The notes beneath the pieces are model-generated. The model had not been told where the DNA came from and did no database searches. It worked only from the letters and a program-made list of their open reading frames with translations. 64,000 nucleotides of DNA, taken from Mesorhizobium loti (GTDB lineage: Bacteria; Pseudomonadota; Alphaproteobacteria; Rhizobiales; Rhizobiaceae). Made by a program: the position numbers and the translations under genes. The DNA lies in NCBI RefSeq assembly GCF_003148495.1, contig NZ_QGGH01000001.1:375805-439804 (forward strand), in the 5' to 3' direction. Positions 54,030 to 62,429 of this stretch are shown here, piece by piece (position 1 is the first letter of the stretch; each line of letters starts with the position of its first letter).

Positions 54030-56042
54030 ATGAACGTTAGCGTTGGCGTTAGCCGTCAGCCCTTGAAAGAGTTGGACATGAACTTCGCGCGGGAGATGTT
54101 CGCAAGAACCGCATTCATCAGGGCGTTCGAGGCCAAGGCGTGGGCTCTAACCCAGACCAATCCGCCACGCGTCATGGGATCGATGCATTTCTGCGCCGGG
54201 CAGGAGGCGGTGCCTCTCGGGGCCGTTGCCGGCCTCCAGGAGGAGGATCAACTCATTGCAACCTACCGCGGTCATGGCTGGGCGTTGGCCGCGGGCTTGG
54301 ACCCGCATTCGGTCATGGCCGAGATATGCCAAAAGGCCGAGGGCCTGAATGGTGGGCGCGCGGGTTCGCCATACTTTATGGCGCCCGATACCCGGTTCAT
54401 TGGTGAGAACTCGATTGTGGGGGCGGGGACCACGATGGCGTGCGGGGTGGCCCTGGCAAACCTGTCGCTCGGCAACGGCAGGATTGTCGTCGTCTCCATT
54501 GGCGACGGTGCGATGAACCAGGGGGCTTCACACGAGGCGTTCGCCTTCGCCGCCGCCAAGAAGTTGCCGGTCATTTTCGTGGTGGAGAACAATGGCTGGT
54601 CAGAGTTGACCGCGACGTCCGACATGTTTCTGGTGGAACGCCTCGCTCAACGTGCCAACGGCTACGGCATCCCGGCGGCGACCATCAACGGAGCCGATCC
54701 GATGATCGTGCGCGACAGCATTGCGCTCGCTGCCGCTCGTGCCCGCGCGGGCCAGGGGCCAAGCCTGCTCGAATGCCGCGTCCCGAGGCTATGGGGTCAC
54801 TACAACAGGGACATCGAACACTACCGATCCAAGTCGGACAAGGCAGAGGCTGAAGCCCGCGATCCGCTTACCGAGTTGCGGGGGCGCCTTCTGGCCAGCG
54901 GTGTGCCGGCCGAGGACCTCGACCGCATAGTGGCTCTTCAGGACAAGCAGGTCGAGCACCTGGTCGAGACGGTGATGTCCTCGCGGGACCCCGATCCCAA
55001 CTCAGCTCGCAGCAATGTGATCGCACCCCTCCTGACGGCAGGGCGGAAAATACCCAAGGTCGTTGAGACCAGGGAGATGACCTATATCGAAGCTGTCAAT
55101 GCCGCGCTGCGGGCAGAACTCGAAAACGAACCTCGAACGTTGGTCTACGGCGAAGACGTCGGCAAAGGCGGCGGCATATTCGGCGCCAGCCGATATCTCC
55201 AAAGGGACTTTGGCGCGGATAGGGTCTTCGATACGCCAATCGCCGAGAATGCCATCCTCGGTTCAGCGGTCGGCGCGGCTTTGGCCGGAATGAAGCCGAT
55301 CGTCGAGATCATGTGGGCCGACTTCATTTTTGTCGCCTTGGATCAACTGGTGAACCAGGCAGCGAACATCCGCTACATAACGGGCGGTAAGTCGTCGGTG
55401 CCTATGGTGGTGCGGACCCAGCAAGGAGCGACACCGGGCTCTTGCGCTCAACATTCGCAATCCATCGAGGCCATGCTCGCCCACGTCCCGGGCCTCAAGG
55501 TAGCCTTGGCCGCCACTGCCTCGGATGTCTATTCGCTGCTGCGCTCCGCCGCGGCCGACCCGGATCCTTGTGTCGTCATCGAATCCCGTTCTCTCTATCA
55601 AACCAAGTCGATGGTGGAACTGACAGATGGCGCCGAGGCCGTCGGCACGGCAAGGAAGCGCCGCGACGGGAAAGACGCAGTCATCTTGACCTGGGGAACG
55701 ATGGTTGGGCCCTCGCTGGCGGCAGCGGAGGCCCTGTCGGCCGGCAAACTCGATGTGGGCGTGCTTGACCTTCGTTGGTTGAACCCGCTGGACGAGAAGG
55801 CCGTCGTCGACGCCGTCACCACGGCAAACGGCAAGGTTCTCATCGTTCACGAAGCGGTGAGGACGGGGGGCTTCGCCGGGGAAATCGCCATGCGCATTCG
55901 CGAGCTCGTTCCAAAAATGGACGTCAGAATTTCGCGGTTGACGACCCCAGATGTCAGAATGCCGTCGAGTCCCGTTCTGCAAAAGGCACTCTTGCCGAAT
56001 CCAGAGACAATTGCAGCGGCCGCGAAAACGTTGGCGTCCTGA
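54030..56042 (+). CDS. Fused alpha-beta E1 of a 2-oxoacid dehydrogenase-type, thiamine-diphosphate enzyme
   Basis: 670 aa in one chain. Residues about 15-330 are an E1-alpha domain with the thiamine diphosphate motif GDGAMNQGASHEAFAFAAAKKLPVIFVVENNGW and RGHGWALAAG. Residues about 345-670 are an E1-beta domain (YGEDVGKGGGIFGASRYLQRDFG, TPIAENAILGSAVGAALAGMKPI). Such enzymes decarboxylate 2-oxo acids or cleave acetoin-like diketones. No E2 acyltransferase or E3 lipoamide dehydrogenase lies in the window. GAAGGAGCAGGAG precedes the ATG. Confidence 0.9.
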   Translation: MNVSVGVSRQPLKELDMNFAREMFARTAFIRAFEAKAWALTQTNPPRVMGSMHFCAGQEAVPLGAVAGLQEEDQLIATYRGHGWALAAGLDPHSVMAEICQKAEGLNGGRAGSPYFMAPDTRFIGENSIVGAGTTMACGVALANLSLGNGRIVVVSIGDGAMNQGASHEAFAFAAAKKLPVIFVVENNGWSELTATSDMFLVERLAQRANGYGIPAATINGADPMIVRDSIALAAARARAGQGPSLLECRVPRLWGHYNRDIEHYRSKSDKAEAEARDPLTELRGRLLASGVPAEDLDRIVALQDKQVEHLVETVMSSRDPDPNSARSNVIAPLLTAGRKIPKVVETREMTYIEAVNAALRAELENEPRTLVYGEDVGKGGGIFGASRYLQRDFGADRVFDTPIAENAILGSAVGAALAGMKPIVEIMWADFIFVALDQLVNQAANIRYITGGKSSVPMVVRTQQGATPGSCAQHSQSIEAMLAHVPGLKVALAATASDVYSLLRSAAADPDPCVVIESRSLYQTKSMVELTDGAEAVGTARKRRDGKDAVILTWGTMVGPSLAAAEALSAGKLDVGVLDLRWLNPLDEKAVVDAVTTANGKVLIVHEAVRTGGFAGEIAMRIRELVPKMDVRISRLTTPDVRMPSSPVLQKALLPNPETIAAAAKTLAS

Positions 56043-56061
56043 GGCCTGGTCAAACAGGGCC
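56043..56061. terminator. Weak hairpin between convergent E1 and AroE-like genes
   Basis: GGCCTG / CAGGGCC with one bulged G and a 6-base loop, immediately after the E1 stop. No T-run. Plausible only because two genes converge here. Confidence 0.3.
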
Positions 56062-56079
56062 GTCGAGGAACCTTTGACG

Positions 56080-56883
56080 TCAGCCGGATTTGGCCATGAA
56101 GAAGTCGGACATGGCTTCGATCTGGCCGATCAGCATGCTGTCTCCTCGATGGATAGGCACGCCGGCTCTCAGCGCGGCTTGCAGCAGGGGCGTCGTCTGC
56201 GGCGCCATGACCACCTCGCAGACGACGCCAGACCGCCGCAGCACGTCCTCGCTGAAAGGCAAAGGGTCATCCTTCCTCATCCCCAGGGAGGTCCCGTTGA
56301 CGAGCAGATCAAACGTGTCGTCGAGGGCCTGCCCGCCCTCGGCCAATACGTTGGCATGCGGAAAGGCTCGCAAAAGCTGATCACGCAGTTCCTCGGCGGC
56401 CTGTCTGTTGCGATTTTGGATGGAAAGTGAGCCAGCTCCCCTCGCGACCATCTCGAACGCGATCGCTCTGGCGGCGCCGCCGGCCCCGGCCAGGGCAACC
56501 GATTTGCCTTGCCATTGTATGCCCGCTGCCTCGAGACCCCTTATGAAACCCGGACCGTCGAGCATGTCGCCCTCCATCCGACCGTCCTCAAGACGTCGAA
56601 CGACATTGACAGCCCCGATCGCGTGAGCGCGTTGCGTCACGACATCGCAAAGAGGGGCGATGGCCGACTTGTGAGGGATGGTCACCAGGAAGCCCGCAAT
56701 GGAGGCGACACTCCTACAGGTGGAAAACACACAAGCCAGACGATCTCGGGGGACCTGAAAGGGTACCACCACTGCGTCGTACCCGCGCTCGACAAACCGC
56801 GCATTGAGCAGTGCGGGCGCCCTGACGTGCAGGACCGGATCGGCCAAAATGGGATAAAGCCTGGTCGTGCCTGAAATAGCCAA
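56080..56883 (-). CDS. Shikimate dehydrogenase-like (AroE superfamily) protein, divergent
   Basis: 267 aa. Kept: catalytic Lys in GFLVTIPHK, Asn in GAVNVV, Asp in GDMLDGPGF, and NADP motif ALAGAGGAARAIAFEM. Lost: the N-terminal SLSP serines that bind the shikimate carboxylate, here DPVLHVRAPALLN. It probably reduces another cyclic or hydroxy acid. The start is TTG 56883 with GGGAGGG 5 bases upstream. Two palindromes lie upstream and an IclR gene follows in the promoter direction. Confidence 0.82.
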   Translation of the reverse strand: MAISGTTRLYPILADPVLHVRAPALLNARFVERGYDAVVVPFQVPRDRLACVFSTCRSVASIAGFLVTIPHKSAIAPLCDVVTQRAHAIGAVNVVRRLEDGRMEGDMLDGPGFIRGLEAAGIQWQGKSVALAGAGGAARAIAFEMVARGAGSLSIQNRNRQAAEELRDQLLRAFPHANVLAEGGQALDDTFDLLVNGTSLGMRKDDPLPFSEDVLRRSGVVCEVVMAPQTTPLLQAALRAGVPIHRGDSMLIGQIEAMSDFFMAKSG

Positions 56884-56929
56884 TTGACCCTCCCTGAGAC
56901 CCCGCAGATAGAAGCGGAAGGGAAGGCTA

Positions 56930-56944
56930 TGTCAACATGTTACA
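56930..56944. promoter_or_regulatory. Candidate operator upstream of the AroE-like gene (1)
   Basis: TGTCAACATGTTACA, palindromic at all but one pair, with the perfect core AACATGTT. About 47 bp before the AroE-like start. Confidence 0.45.
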
Positions 56945-56956
56945 CTCACATCATTA

Positions 56957-56968
56957 GTTGATATCAAC
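56957..56968. promoter_or_regulatory. Candidate operator upstream of the AroE-like gene (2)
   Basis: GTTGATATCAAC, a perfect 12-bp palindrome, just outside the 3' end of the IclR gene. Possibly bound by that IclR protein. Confidence 0.45.
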
Positions 56969-56972
56969 CTAC

Positions 56973-57725
56973 TTACCGCTTCGCAATATCCTTGAGACGA
57001 TCGACATAGCGATCAAGGTTATCATTGAACCGTTCGGATGGGGCCGACAGCCCTAGTACCATTTGCGAGGGCATTTTCCCGATCGGAACCGCGAGACAGG
57101 ACAGCCCCGGAGCATATTCCTCGTTCTCGAACGCAAAACCGCGCTCGCGCGTCTGGGCGAGTTCCCCTTTAAAGACCTCCACATCGATGATGGTGTTTTG
57201 CGTCCGCTTTCTGAGTTCGTGTTTGGACAGATACTGATCCCGTTCGGATGGATGGACCATGGACAGAAGCATTTTTCCGCTGGCTCGCGCATGGGCATCA
57301 CCTGTCGTGCCTTGGGCGATCTCTCCCGCACGAATTGGTGCCGTTCCGGTGGCTGTTGCCATCACCACGATCTCGCCGTCGATCCATCCGACGATGTAGG
57401 CGGTTTCACCTGTTATTTTGGCGGCCTGTTCGGCCAGCTCCGCCATCATGCCGGGCGCGGCCAACTGGCGTTTGAAGCCATCGGCGATGGAGGCGACACC
57501 GAAGCCCAGCGCATACGAGCTCCCACCAATCTTTCTCAGCATATCGGTTTCCACCAGTGTGTGGATCAAATGGTAGACTACCTGGCGGGGGATCGAGAGA
57601 TCGTCACTTATCTGCTTCGCCGAGATGCCCGGGCCTCGTTGACGGGCAACGTGTTTCAAAATCTGCACGGTGCGCGCCGCCGTCTGCACACGCGGTTTGC
57701 CTGAGCGGGTGTAATTCGTATCCAT
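56973..57725 (-). CDS. IclR-family transcriptional regulator
   Basis: 250 aa. N-terminal winged helix (RTVQILKHVARQRGPGISAKQISDDLSIPRQVVYHLIHTLVETDML) and the C-terminal IclR effector domain (ETAYIVGWIDGEIVVMATATG, HARASGKMLLS, GFAFENEEYAPGLSCLAVPIG). Effectors are usually aromatic or small organic acids. Lies upstream of and co-directional with the AroE-like gene, its probable target together with the palindromes at 56930-56968. Confidence 0.92.
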   Translation of the reverse strand: MDTNYTRSGKPRVQTAARTVQILKHVARQRGPGISAKQISDDLSIPRQVVYHLIHTLVETDMLRKIGGSSYALGFGVASIADGFKRQLAAPGMMAELAEQAAKITGETAYIVGWIDGEIVVMATATGTAPIRAGEIAQGTTGDAHARASGKMLLSMVHPSERDQYLSKHELRKRTQNTIIDVEVFKGELAQTRERGFAFENEEYAPGLSCLAVPIGKMPSQMVLGLSAPSERFNDNLDRYVDRLKDIAKR

Positions 57726-58071
57726 GGTCGTCTGATCCTCGCAGCCTCGACATAGAGCTTATCACGGACGGCGCTCTCTTTGACAAACGGGGCAGTTCGG
57801 CCAGGGTTCGATCAAAGTCGAGGGTAATCGATTGTTCGACAACAGCGCCAGAAAGCGTGCAGCGGCGGCCCCAGCTTAATTTGGGGGTTCTGTGGCGGGG
57901 CGGAATCTGCAACGGCCGATGGTACGGGAAGCTGGTTGGGGTGCTCGACCAAGCCGCTGCCAAGGCTGACATGTGCATCGAGAAATGCTGCAACGCACAA
58001 TTTCAATGCCAGACCGTAGCCGGTCAGAATTTTTGCATAGGGATTGACGCAAGCCAAACCAAGTGCTTCTA
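57726..58071. other. Gap without a recognisable gene
   Basis: About 350 bases between the divergent IclR gene and the transport operon. Minus-strand open frames (57604-57993, 57812-58057) give no recognisable protein. I see no RNA gene. Confidence 0.5.
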
Positions 58072-58108
58072 TTCTCGATATTCAATAATGATTCTCAATA
58101 ATCGAGAA
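58072..58108. promoter_or_regulatory. Candidate regulatory element upstream of the second polyamine-type importer
   Basis: TTCTCGAT (58072-58079) and ATCGAGAA (58101-58108) are perfect inverted arms. Between and overlapping them TCAATAAT is repeated (58082-58089 and 58095-58102). The AT-rich, nested repeats look like an operator. Its regulator is unknown; some similarity to Fur-type boxes is too weak to assign. Confidence 0.45.
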
Positions 58109-58136
58109 CGATGGAATGGGAGAAGGGCCTTCAGCC

Positions 58137-59219
58137 ATGGTTCACCACCCGATGCATGTCGGCATGACCGGCATATCCAAAACCTATGATGGCCATAGCT
58201 TCGTGGTTCGCGATCTCAACCTTGAGATCACGAAGGGCGAATTCCTGACGCTTCTGGGTCCTTCGGGATCGGGCAAGACGACGACGCTGATGATGCTCGC
58301 CGGCTTCGAATATCCGTCAGGCGGTGAAATCACGCTCGACGGGCGGCCGATCCAGGACAAGCCGCCGGAAAAGCGGAACATCGGCATGGTGTTCCAGAAC
58401 TATGCCCTCTTCCCGCATATGACGGTCGCCGAGAATGTTGGTTATTCGTTGCGGGTGCGCGGCTCCTCCAGGCAGCAGATCGCCACGCGCGTCGGCGACG
58501 CGCTGGCGATAGTCCAACTTTCGGACCTGGCGCAACGCAAGCCCACGGCCTTGTCGGGCGGTCAGCAACAAAGGGTCGCGCTGGCTCGAGCGCTCGTCTT
58601 CGAACCCAGCCTGGTGCTGATGGATGAGCCGCTCGGCGCCTTGGACAAGAAGCTGCGCGAGGATTTGCAGCTCGAAATCCGCCGGATCGCCGATCGGCTT
58701 GACCTGACAGTCGTCTATGTGACGCACGATCAGCACGAAGCGCTGACGATGTCCGACAGGATCGCCATTTTCAACGACGGCCGCATCCAGCAGATCGGTT
58801 CGGCGCAAGATATCTACGGCCATCCCGCGAGCCGCTTCGTGGCGGAGTTCGTTGGCGACAACAACTGCCTTGACGCGAAGGTCGTCTCGATCGAAGGCGA
58901 CCTGGCGCGTGCAAGGCTTGCCGGCGGCCAGGAAATTTGGGCGCGCAGCAGCGTTCACACGAAGGTTGATCAACAGGCGACGATCGCCATCAGGCCGGAG
59001 AGCGTCCGCATCACCGGGCAGGACCGCGCCGCAACGCTCAGCGGGCAGGTCAGCGACATCATTTACTGCGGCGACCAGTTCCGGATCCACGTCGAACTGC
59101 CGGGCGGGGAACGGTTGATTGCGAAGAGTTCATCATCGTTGGGACTCCAGATGGAGATGGGCAGTCCCGTCCTTCTCGACTGGGAGCCCCGCGATGCCTG
59201 GGCGCTTGACGGCAGATAA
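58137..59219 (+). CDS. Polyamine-type ABC transporter ATP-binding protein (PotA family)
   Basis: 360 aa: Walker A GPSGSGKTT, Q-loop FQNYALFPHMT, signature LSGGQQQR, Walker B LVLMDEPLGALD, H-loop THDQHEA, then a TOBE domain (IAIRPESVRITG). ATG 58137 has GGGAGAAGG upstream; 58116 in the same frame is a weaker choice. First gene of a five-gene operon. Confidence 0.92.
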   Translation: MVHHPMHVGMTGISKTYDGHSFVVRDLNLEITKGEFLTLLGPSGSGKTTTLMMLAGFEYPSGGEITLDGRPIQDKPPEKRNIGMVFQNYALFPHMTVAENVGYSLRVRGSSRQQIATRVGDALAIVQLSDLAQRKPTALSGGQQQRVALARALVFEPSLVLMDEPLGALDKKLREDLQLEIRRIADRLDLTVVYVTHDQHEALTMSDRIAIFNDGRIQQIGSAQDIYGHPASRFVAEFVGDNNCLDAKVVSIEGDLARARLAGGQEIWARSSVHTKVDQQATIAIRPESVRITGQDRAATLSGQVSDIIYCGDQFRIHVELPGGERLIAKSSSSLGLQMEMGSPVLLDWEPRDAWALDGR

Positions 59220-59248
59220 CACAACCGAAAATCCAGAGAGGACATCAC

Positions 59249-60298
59249 ATGCCACGAGCACGTTCATTCAAACAATCGTTCCTTGCCGGACTTGTCTTGA
59301 TCGCGGTCAGTTTTCCAGCCCTGGCAGACGGCCTGACCGTCGTTTCCTGGGGTGGGGCTCTGCAGGAGGCACAGACAAAGGCATTTCTCGATCCTTATGC
59401 AAAAGCCAACAACATCACCGTCTCCCAGGACACCTGGAGCGGCGAACTGGCCAAGCTGCGCGCCATGGTCGATAGCGGCAATGTCGCCTGGGACGTCATC
59501 GACGTCGATCCGCAAACAGGGGCGACCGCCTGCGACCAGGGATTGCTTGAGAAGATTGGTGCTGACGCGGCCTTCAAGTCCGCGGGTCTCGTTGATGGCG
59601 CCCTTACCGATTGCGCGGTGGGAACGAGCGTCTACGCCACGATCCTGGCGTTTCAGAAACAGGCGTTCCCGCAGGCCCCTACCAAATTGACCGACATTTT
59701 CGACACCAAAACCTTCCCCGGCAAACGCGGTGTGCGCAAGAGTCCGGTGGACACGCTCGAACTCGCCCTGCTCGCCGACGGTGTCGCGGCGTCGGACGTC
59801 TATACCACGCTCGCAACGCCCGCCGGCGTTGACAGAGCCTTCAAGAAGCTCGACACGATCAAGAAGGACATCGTCTGGTGGGAGGCCGGCGCCCAACCGC
59901 CGCAGTTGCTCAAATCCGGCGAGGTGAAGATGGCGCTGGCCTGGAACGGCCGCATCGCGGACGCCAACGCCAAGGAAAATGCCGATCTTGGGATCGCCTG
60001 GACCAATCAGATCCGTGGCTTTGACATGTGGGTTATCCCATCCGGGTCGAAGAACCTTGCAGCCGCCAAGCAGTTCGTGGCCTTCAGCGTCAAGCCGGAT
60101 GTCAACGCCACCTTGAGCACCTACATCGCATACGGTCCGACCGTAAAGGCGGCCAGCGCTCTGGTTGCCAAGGACGTGCTGCCGAACTTGCCGTCTGCCC
60201 CGCAAAACAGCGAGGGCGCCTTGGCCCAGGACGGCGCATTTTGGGCCAAAAACGGTGACGCGCTGAACGCCCGCTTCTCCAGCTGGATTTCCCAGTAA
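59249..60298 (+). CDS. Polyamine-type ABC transporter substrate-binding protein
   Basis: 349 aa, Sec signal (FKQSFLAGLVLIAVSFPALA) and the PotD-like start LTVVSWGGALQEAQTKAFLDPYAKANNITV. Later VAWDVIDVDPQTGATACDQGLLEKI and WNGRIADAN. This subgroup transports polyamines or related amines and amino acid derivatives. GAGAGG precedes the ATG. No stem-loop follows, unlike in the other importers here. Confidence 0.88.
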   Translation: MPRARSFKQSFLAGLVLIAVSFPALADGLTVVSWGGALQEAQTKAFLDPYAKANNITVSQDTWSGELAKLRAMVDSGNVAWDVIDVDPQTGATACDQGLLEKIGADAAFKSAGLVDGALTDCAVGTSVYATILAFQKQAFPQAPTKLTDIFDTKTFPGKRGVRKSPVDTLELALLADGVAASDVYTTLATPAGVDRAFKKLDTIKKDIVWWEAGAQPPQLLKSGEVKMALAWNGRIADANAKENADLGIAWTNQIRGFDMWVIPSGSKNLAAAKQFVAFSVKPDVNATLSTYIAYGPTVKAASALVAKDVLPNLPSAPQNSEGALAQDGAFWAKNGDALNARFSSWISQ

Positions 60299-60320
60299 GT
60301 CGAGTGGTGGGAGTTCTCGC

Positions 60321-61622
60321 ATGACACTACCGTACGGTGACGTGGGCCTGATGATGACGCAGAATGATACCCCTGCTGCCAAGGCCGCGGCACCGTCGGT
60401 TCGGGTCGTTCGCTCATCGATCAGGAGCGACAGCCACCGAAGGGCAGTTCGGGCTGCGCTTCCGGCGGCGCCGCTCCTGATTTTTCTGCTTGTGTTCCTG
60501 GTGATCCCGATAGGTTCGATCGTTCATACGGCGGTATCGGATGGGGAAATCGCCAGAGCCCTGCCGCTGACAACGCAGGCGCTTCAGGCCTGGGACGGAG
60601 ATGATGTGCCGCTCAGCGCCGTCTACATGACATTTGGTCAGGAGCTCGAGGCCGCGGGACATGCTGGGTCAGTACGCCCGCTAAGCCGTCGGGTGGGTTA
60701 CGAATTGTCGCGCGGGGCGAACATCATCCTTGGTGCCCAGCGGATACTCTCCGAGGATTTCGACCGCGCCGACCCACAGGCCTGGAAGGCCCAGTTGATC
60801 AAGGCGGACCCGGCCTGGGGACAGAGCGGTGTCTGGAGCATCTTCAAGCACTATAATGGTCGCTACAGCGCCTTCTATTTGCGCTGGGCGACAGGCTTTC
60901 CTGTAAAGATCGAAGCCGATGGTCGGTTGTCTCAGGAAACGAGTTATGATTTCCGGTCGATCTATCTAAGGACGATCCTGATTAGCCTTGTTGTGACGGG
61001 GCTTACGATCTTGATCGGATACCCAGTCGCCTATGTCATAGCCAATGCCAGTGGGCGCACAGCCGCAGTCCTCCTGTTCTTCATTCTCCTGCCGTTCTGG
61101 ACCTCGCTGCTCGTGCGAACAATGTCGTGGATCGTCTTCCTTCAGACCAACGGCGTTCTCAACGCCACGCTGGCTGGAACGGGACTAATATCAGAGCCGC
61201 TGCCCCTCCTTTACACGCGCCTGGCGACCATTATCGCGATGATCCAGATCCAGTTGCCGTTCACGGTCTTGCCCATGATCAGCGTGATGCGGGCGATCCC
61301 GACGAACCAGGTCAAGGCCGCTCGGAACCTTGGGGCAGGGCCACTCCGGGCCCATGCAACTATTTTTCTGCCGCAGGCGGTTCCAGGCATTGCCGCCGGC
61401 GGACTTCTCACCTTCGTACTGTGCCTTGGCTTTTATCTGACGCCCGCATTGGTGGGTGGACCGTCCGATCAGATGGTGAGCTTCTTCATTGCCAGGTTTA
61501 CCAATGAGGATCTGAATTGGGGGCTTGCCTCGGCCCTTAGCGTCATACTCATCTTGGGGGCCGGCCTCGTTGCTCTGCCCCTTGCGCGACATGTCGCGCG
61601 TCACTCATCGGATCGGATATGA
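60321..61622 (+). CDS. Polyamine-type ABC transporter permease (PotB family) with long periplasmic insert
   Basis: 433 aa, longer than the usual 280-310. One transmembrane helix (LLIFLLVFLVIPIGSIVHTA, about residues 50-70) is followed by about 150 hydrophilic residues, then five helices. EAA loop NQVKAARNLGAGPLRAHATIFLPQAVPGI. The long segment between helices 1 and 2 is found in part of the PotB family. Its stop overlaps the next start (ATGA at 61619). Confidence 0.9.
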   Translation: MTLPYGDVGLMMTQNDTPAAKAAAPSVRVVRSSIRSDSHRRAVRAALPAAPLLIFLLVFLVIPIGSIVHTAVSDGEIARALPLTTQALQAWDGDDVPLSAVYMTFGQELEAAGHAGSVRPLSRRVGYELSRGANIILGAQRILSEDFDRADPQAWKAQLIKADPAWGQSGVWSIFKHYNGRYSAFYLRWATGFPVKIEADGRLSQETSYDFRSIYLRTILISLVVTGLTILIGYPVAYVIANASGRTAAVLLFFILLPFWTSLLVRTMSWIVFLQTNGVLNATLAGTGLISEPLPLLYTRLATIIAMIQIQLPFTVLPMISVMRAIPTNQVKAARNLGAGPLRAHATIFLPQAVPGIAAGGLLTFVLCLGFYLTPALVGGPSDQMVSFFIARFTNEDLNWGLASALSVILILGAGLVALPLARHVARHSSDRI

Positions 61623-62425
61623 ACATGGGCCGCCGCGTCTACACTGAGTTTCCCGCCTACATTCGTATGCCGCTTTATGGATTTGTTGGGATCGCACTTC
61701 TCTTGCTGATGCTGCCGCTGGCGGTCGCTCTCCCAATTTCGCTCAATGCCGATCCCTGGTTTACATACCCATTCCGTGCGTTGTCTCTTCGCTGGTTCGC
61801 GGAGCTTTTTTCCTCGCCCTTGTGGACCGGAGCAATGGTCAACAGCCTGGTGATTGCAATTTCGACCACGGTGGTCGCCACGACTCTGGGCACGCTCGCG
61901 GCGATCGGGCTTGTCAATCCACGGTTCCCTTTCCGCACCGCCGTGATGGCGCTTGCGATTTCACCGATGATCGTTCCTGTCGTCGTGCTGGGCCTTGGGC
62001 TGTTCATCTTCTTTTCGCCGCTCGGTCTCAACTATTCCTACGCCGGTGTCGTTATTGCACACACGATTTTGGCTTCGCCCTTTGTTGTCATCACCGTGAC
62101 GGCCACGCTGACGCGCTTCGACTTCAACCTGATGCGGGCCGCGGCAGGTCTCGGCGCCGGCCGCCTGACGGCATTTCGAACCGTGATGCTTCCAATCATC
62201 GCGCCGGGCGTCGCGGCGGGCGCGGTCTTCGCCTTCGCCTCGTCATTCGACGAAGTGGTAATGGTCTTGTTTATTGCCGGACCTGAGCAGCGCACGCTTC
62301 CAAAGCAAATGTTCACGGGACTGCGTGAACAGCTCGATCCGACGATCCTCGCCGCCGCCACGGTGATGATCGTACTGACGAGTTGCCTGATGGCTATTGC
62401 CTACAACGTCAATAAGAATAGGTAA
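61619..62425 (+). CDS. Polyamine-type ABC transporter permease (PotC family)
   Basis: 268 aa, about six transmembrane helices; EAA loop NLMRAAAGLGAGRLTAFRTVMLPIIAPG. Coupled to the previous permease. The two should form the channel for the importer 58137-62425. Confidence 0.92.
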   Translation: MNMGRRVYTEFPAYIRMPLYGFVGIALLLLMLPLAVALPISLNADPWFTYPFRALSLRWFAELFSSPLWTGAMVNSLVIAISTTVVATTLGTLAAIGLVNPRFPFRTAVMALAISPMIVPVVVLGLGLFIFFSPLGLNYSYAGVVIAHTILASPFVVITVTATLTRFDFNLMRAAAGLGAGRLTAFRTVMLPIIAPGVAAGAVFAFASSFDEVVMVLFIAGPEQRTLPKQMFTGLREQLDPTILAAATVMIVLTSCLMAIAYNVNKNR

Positions 62426-62429
62426 CGTA

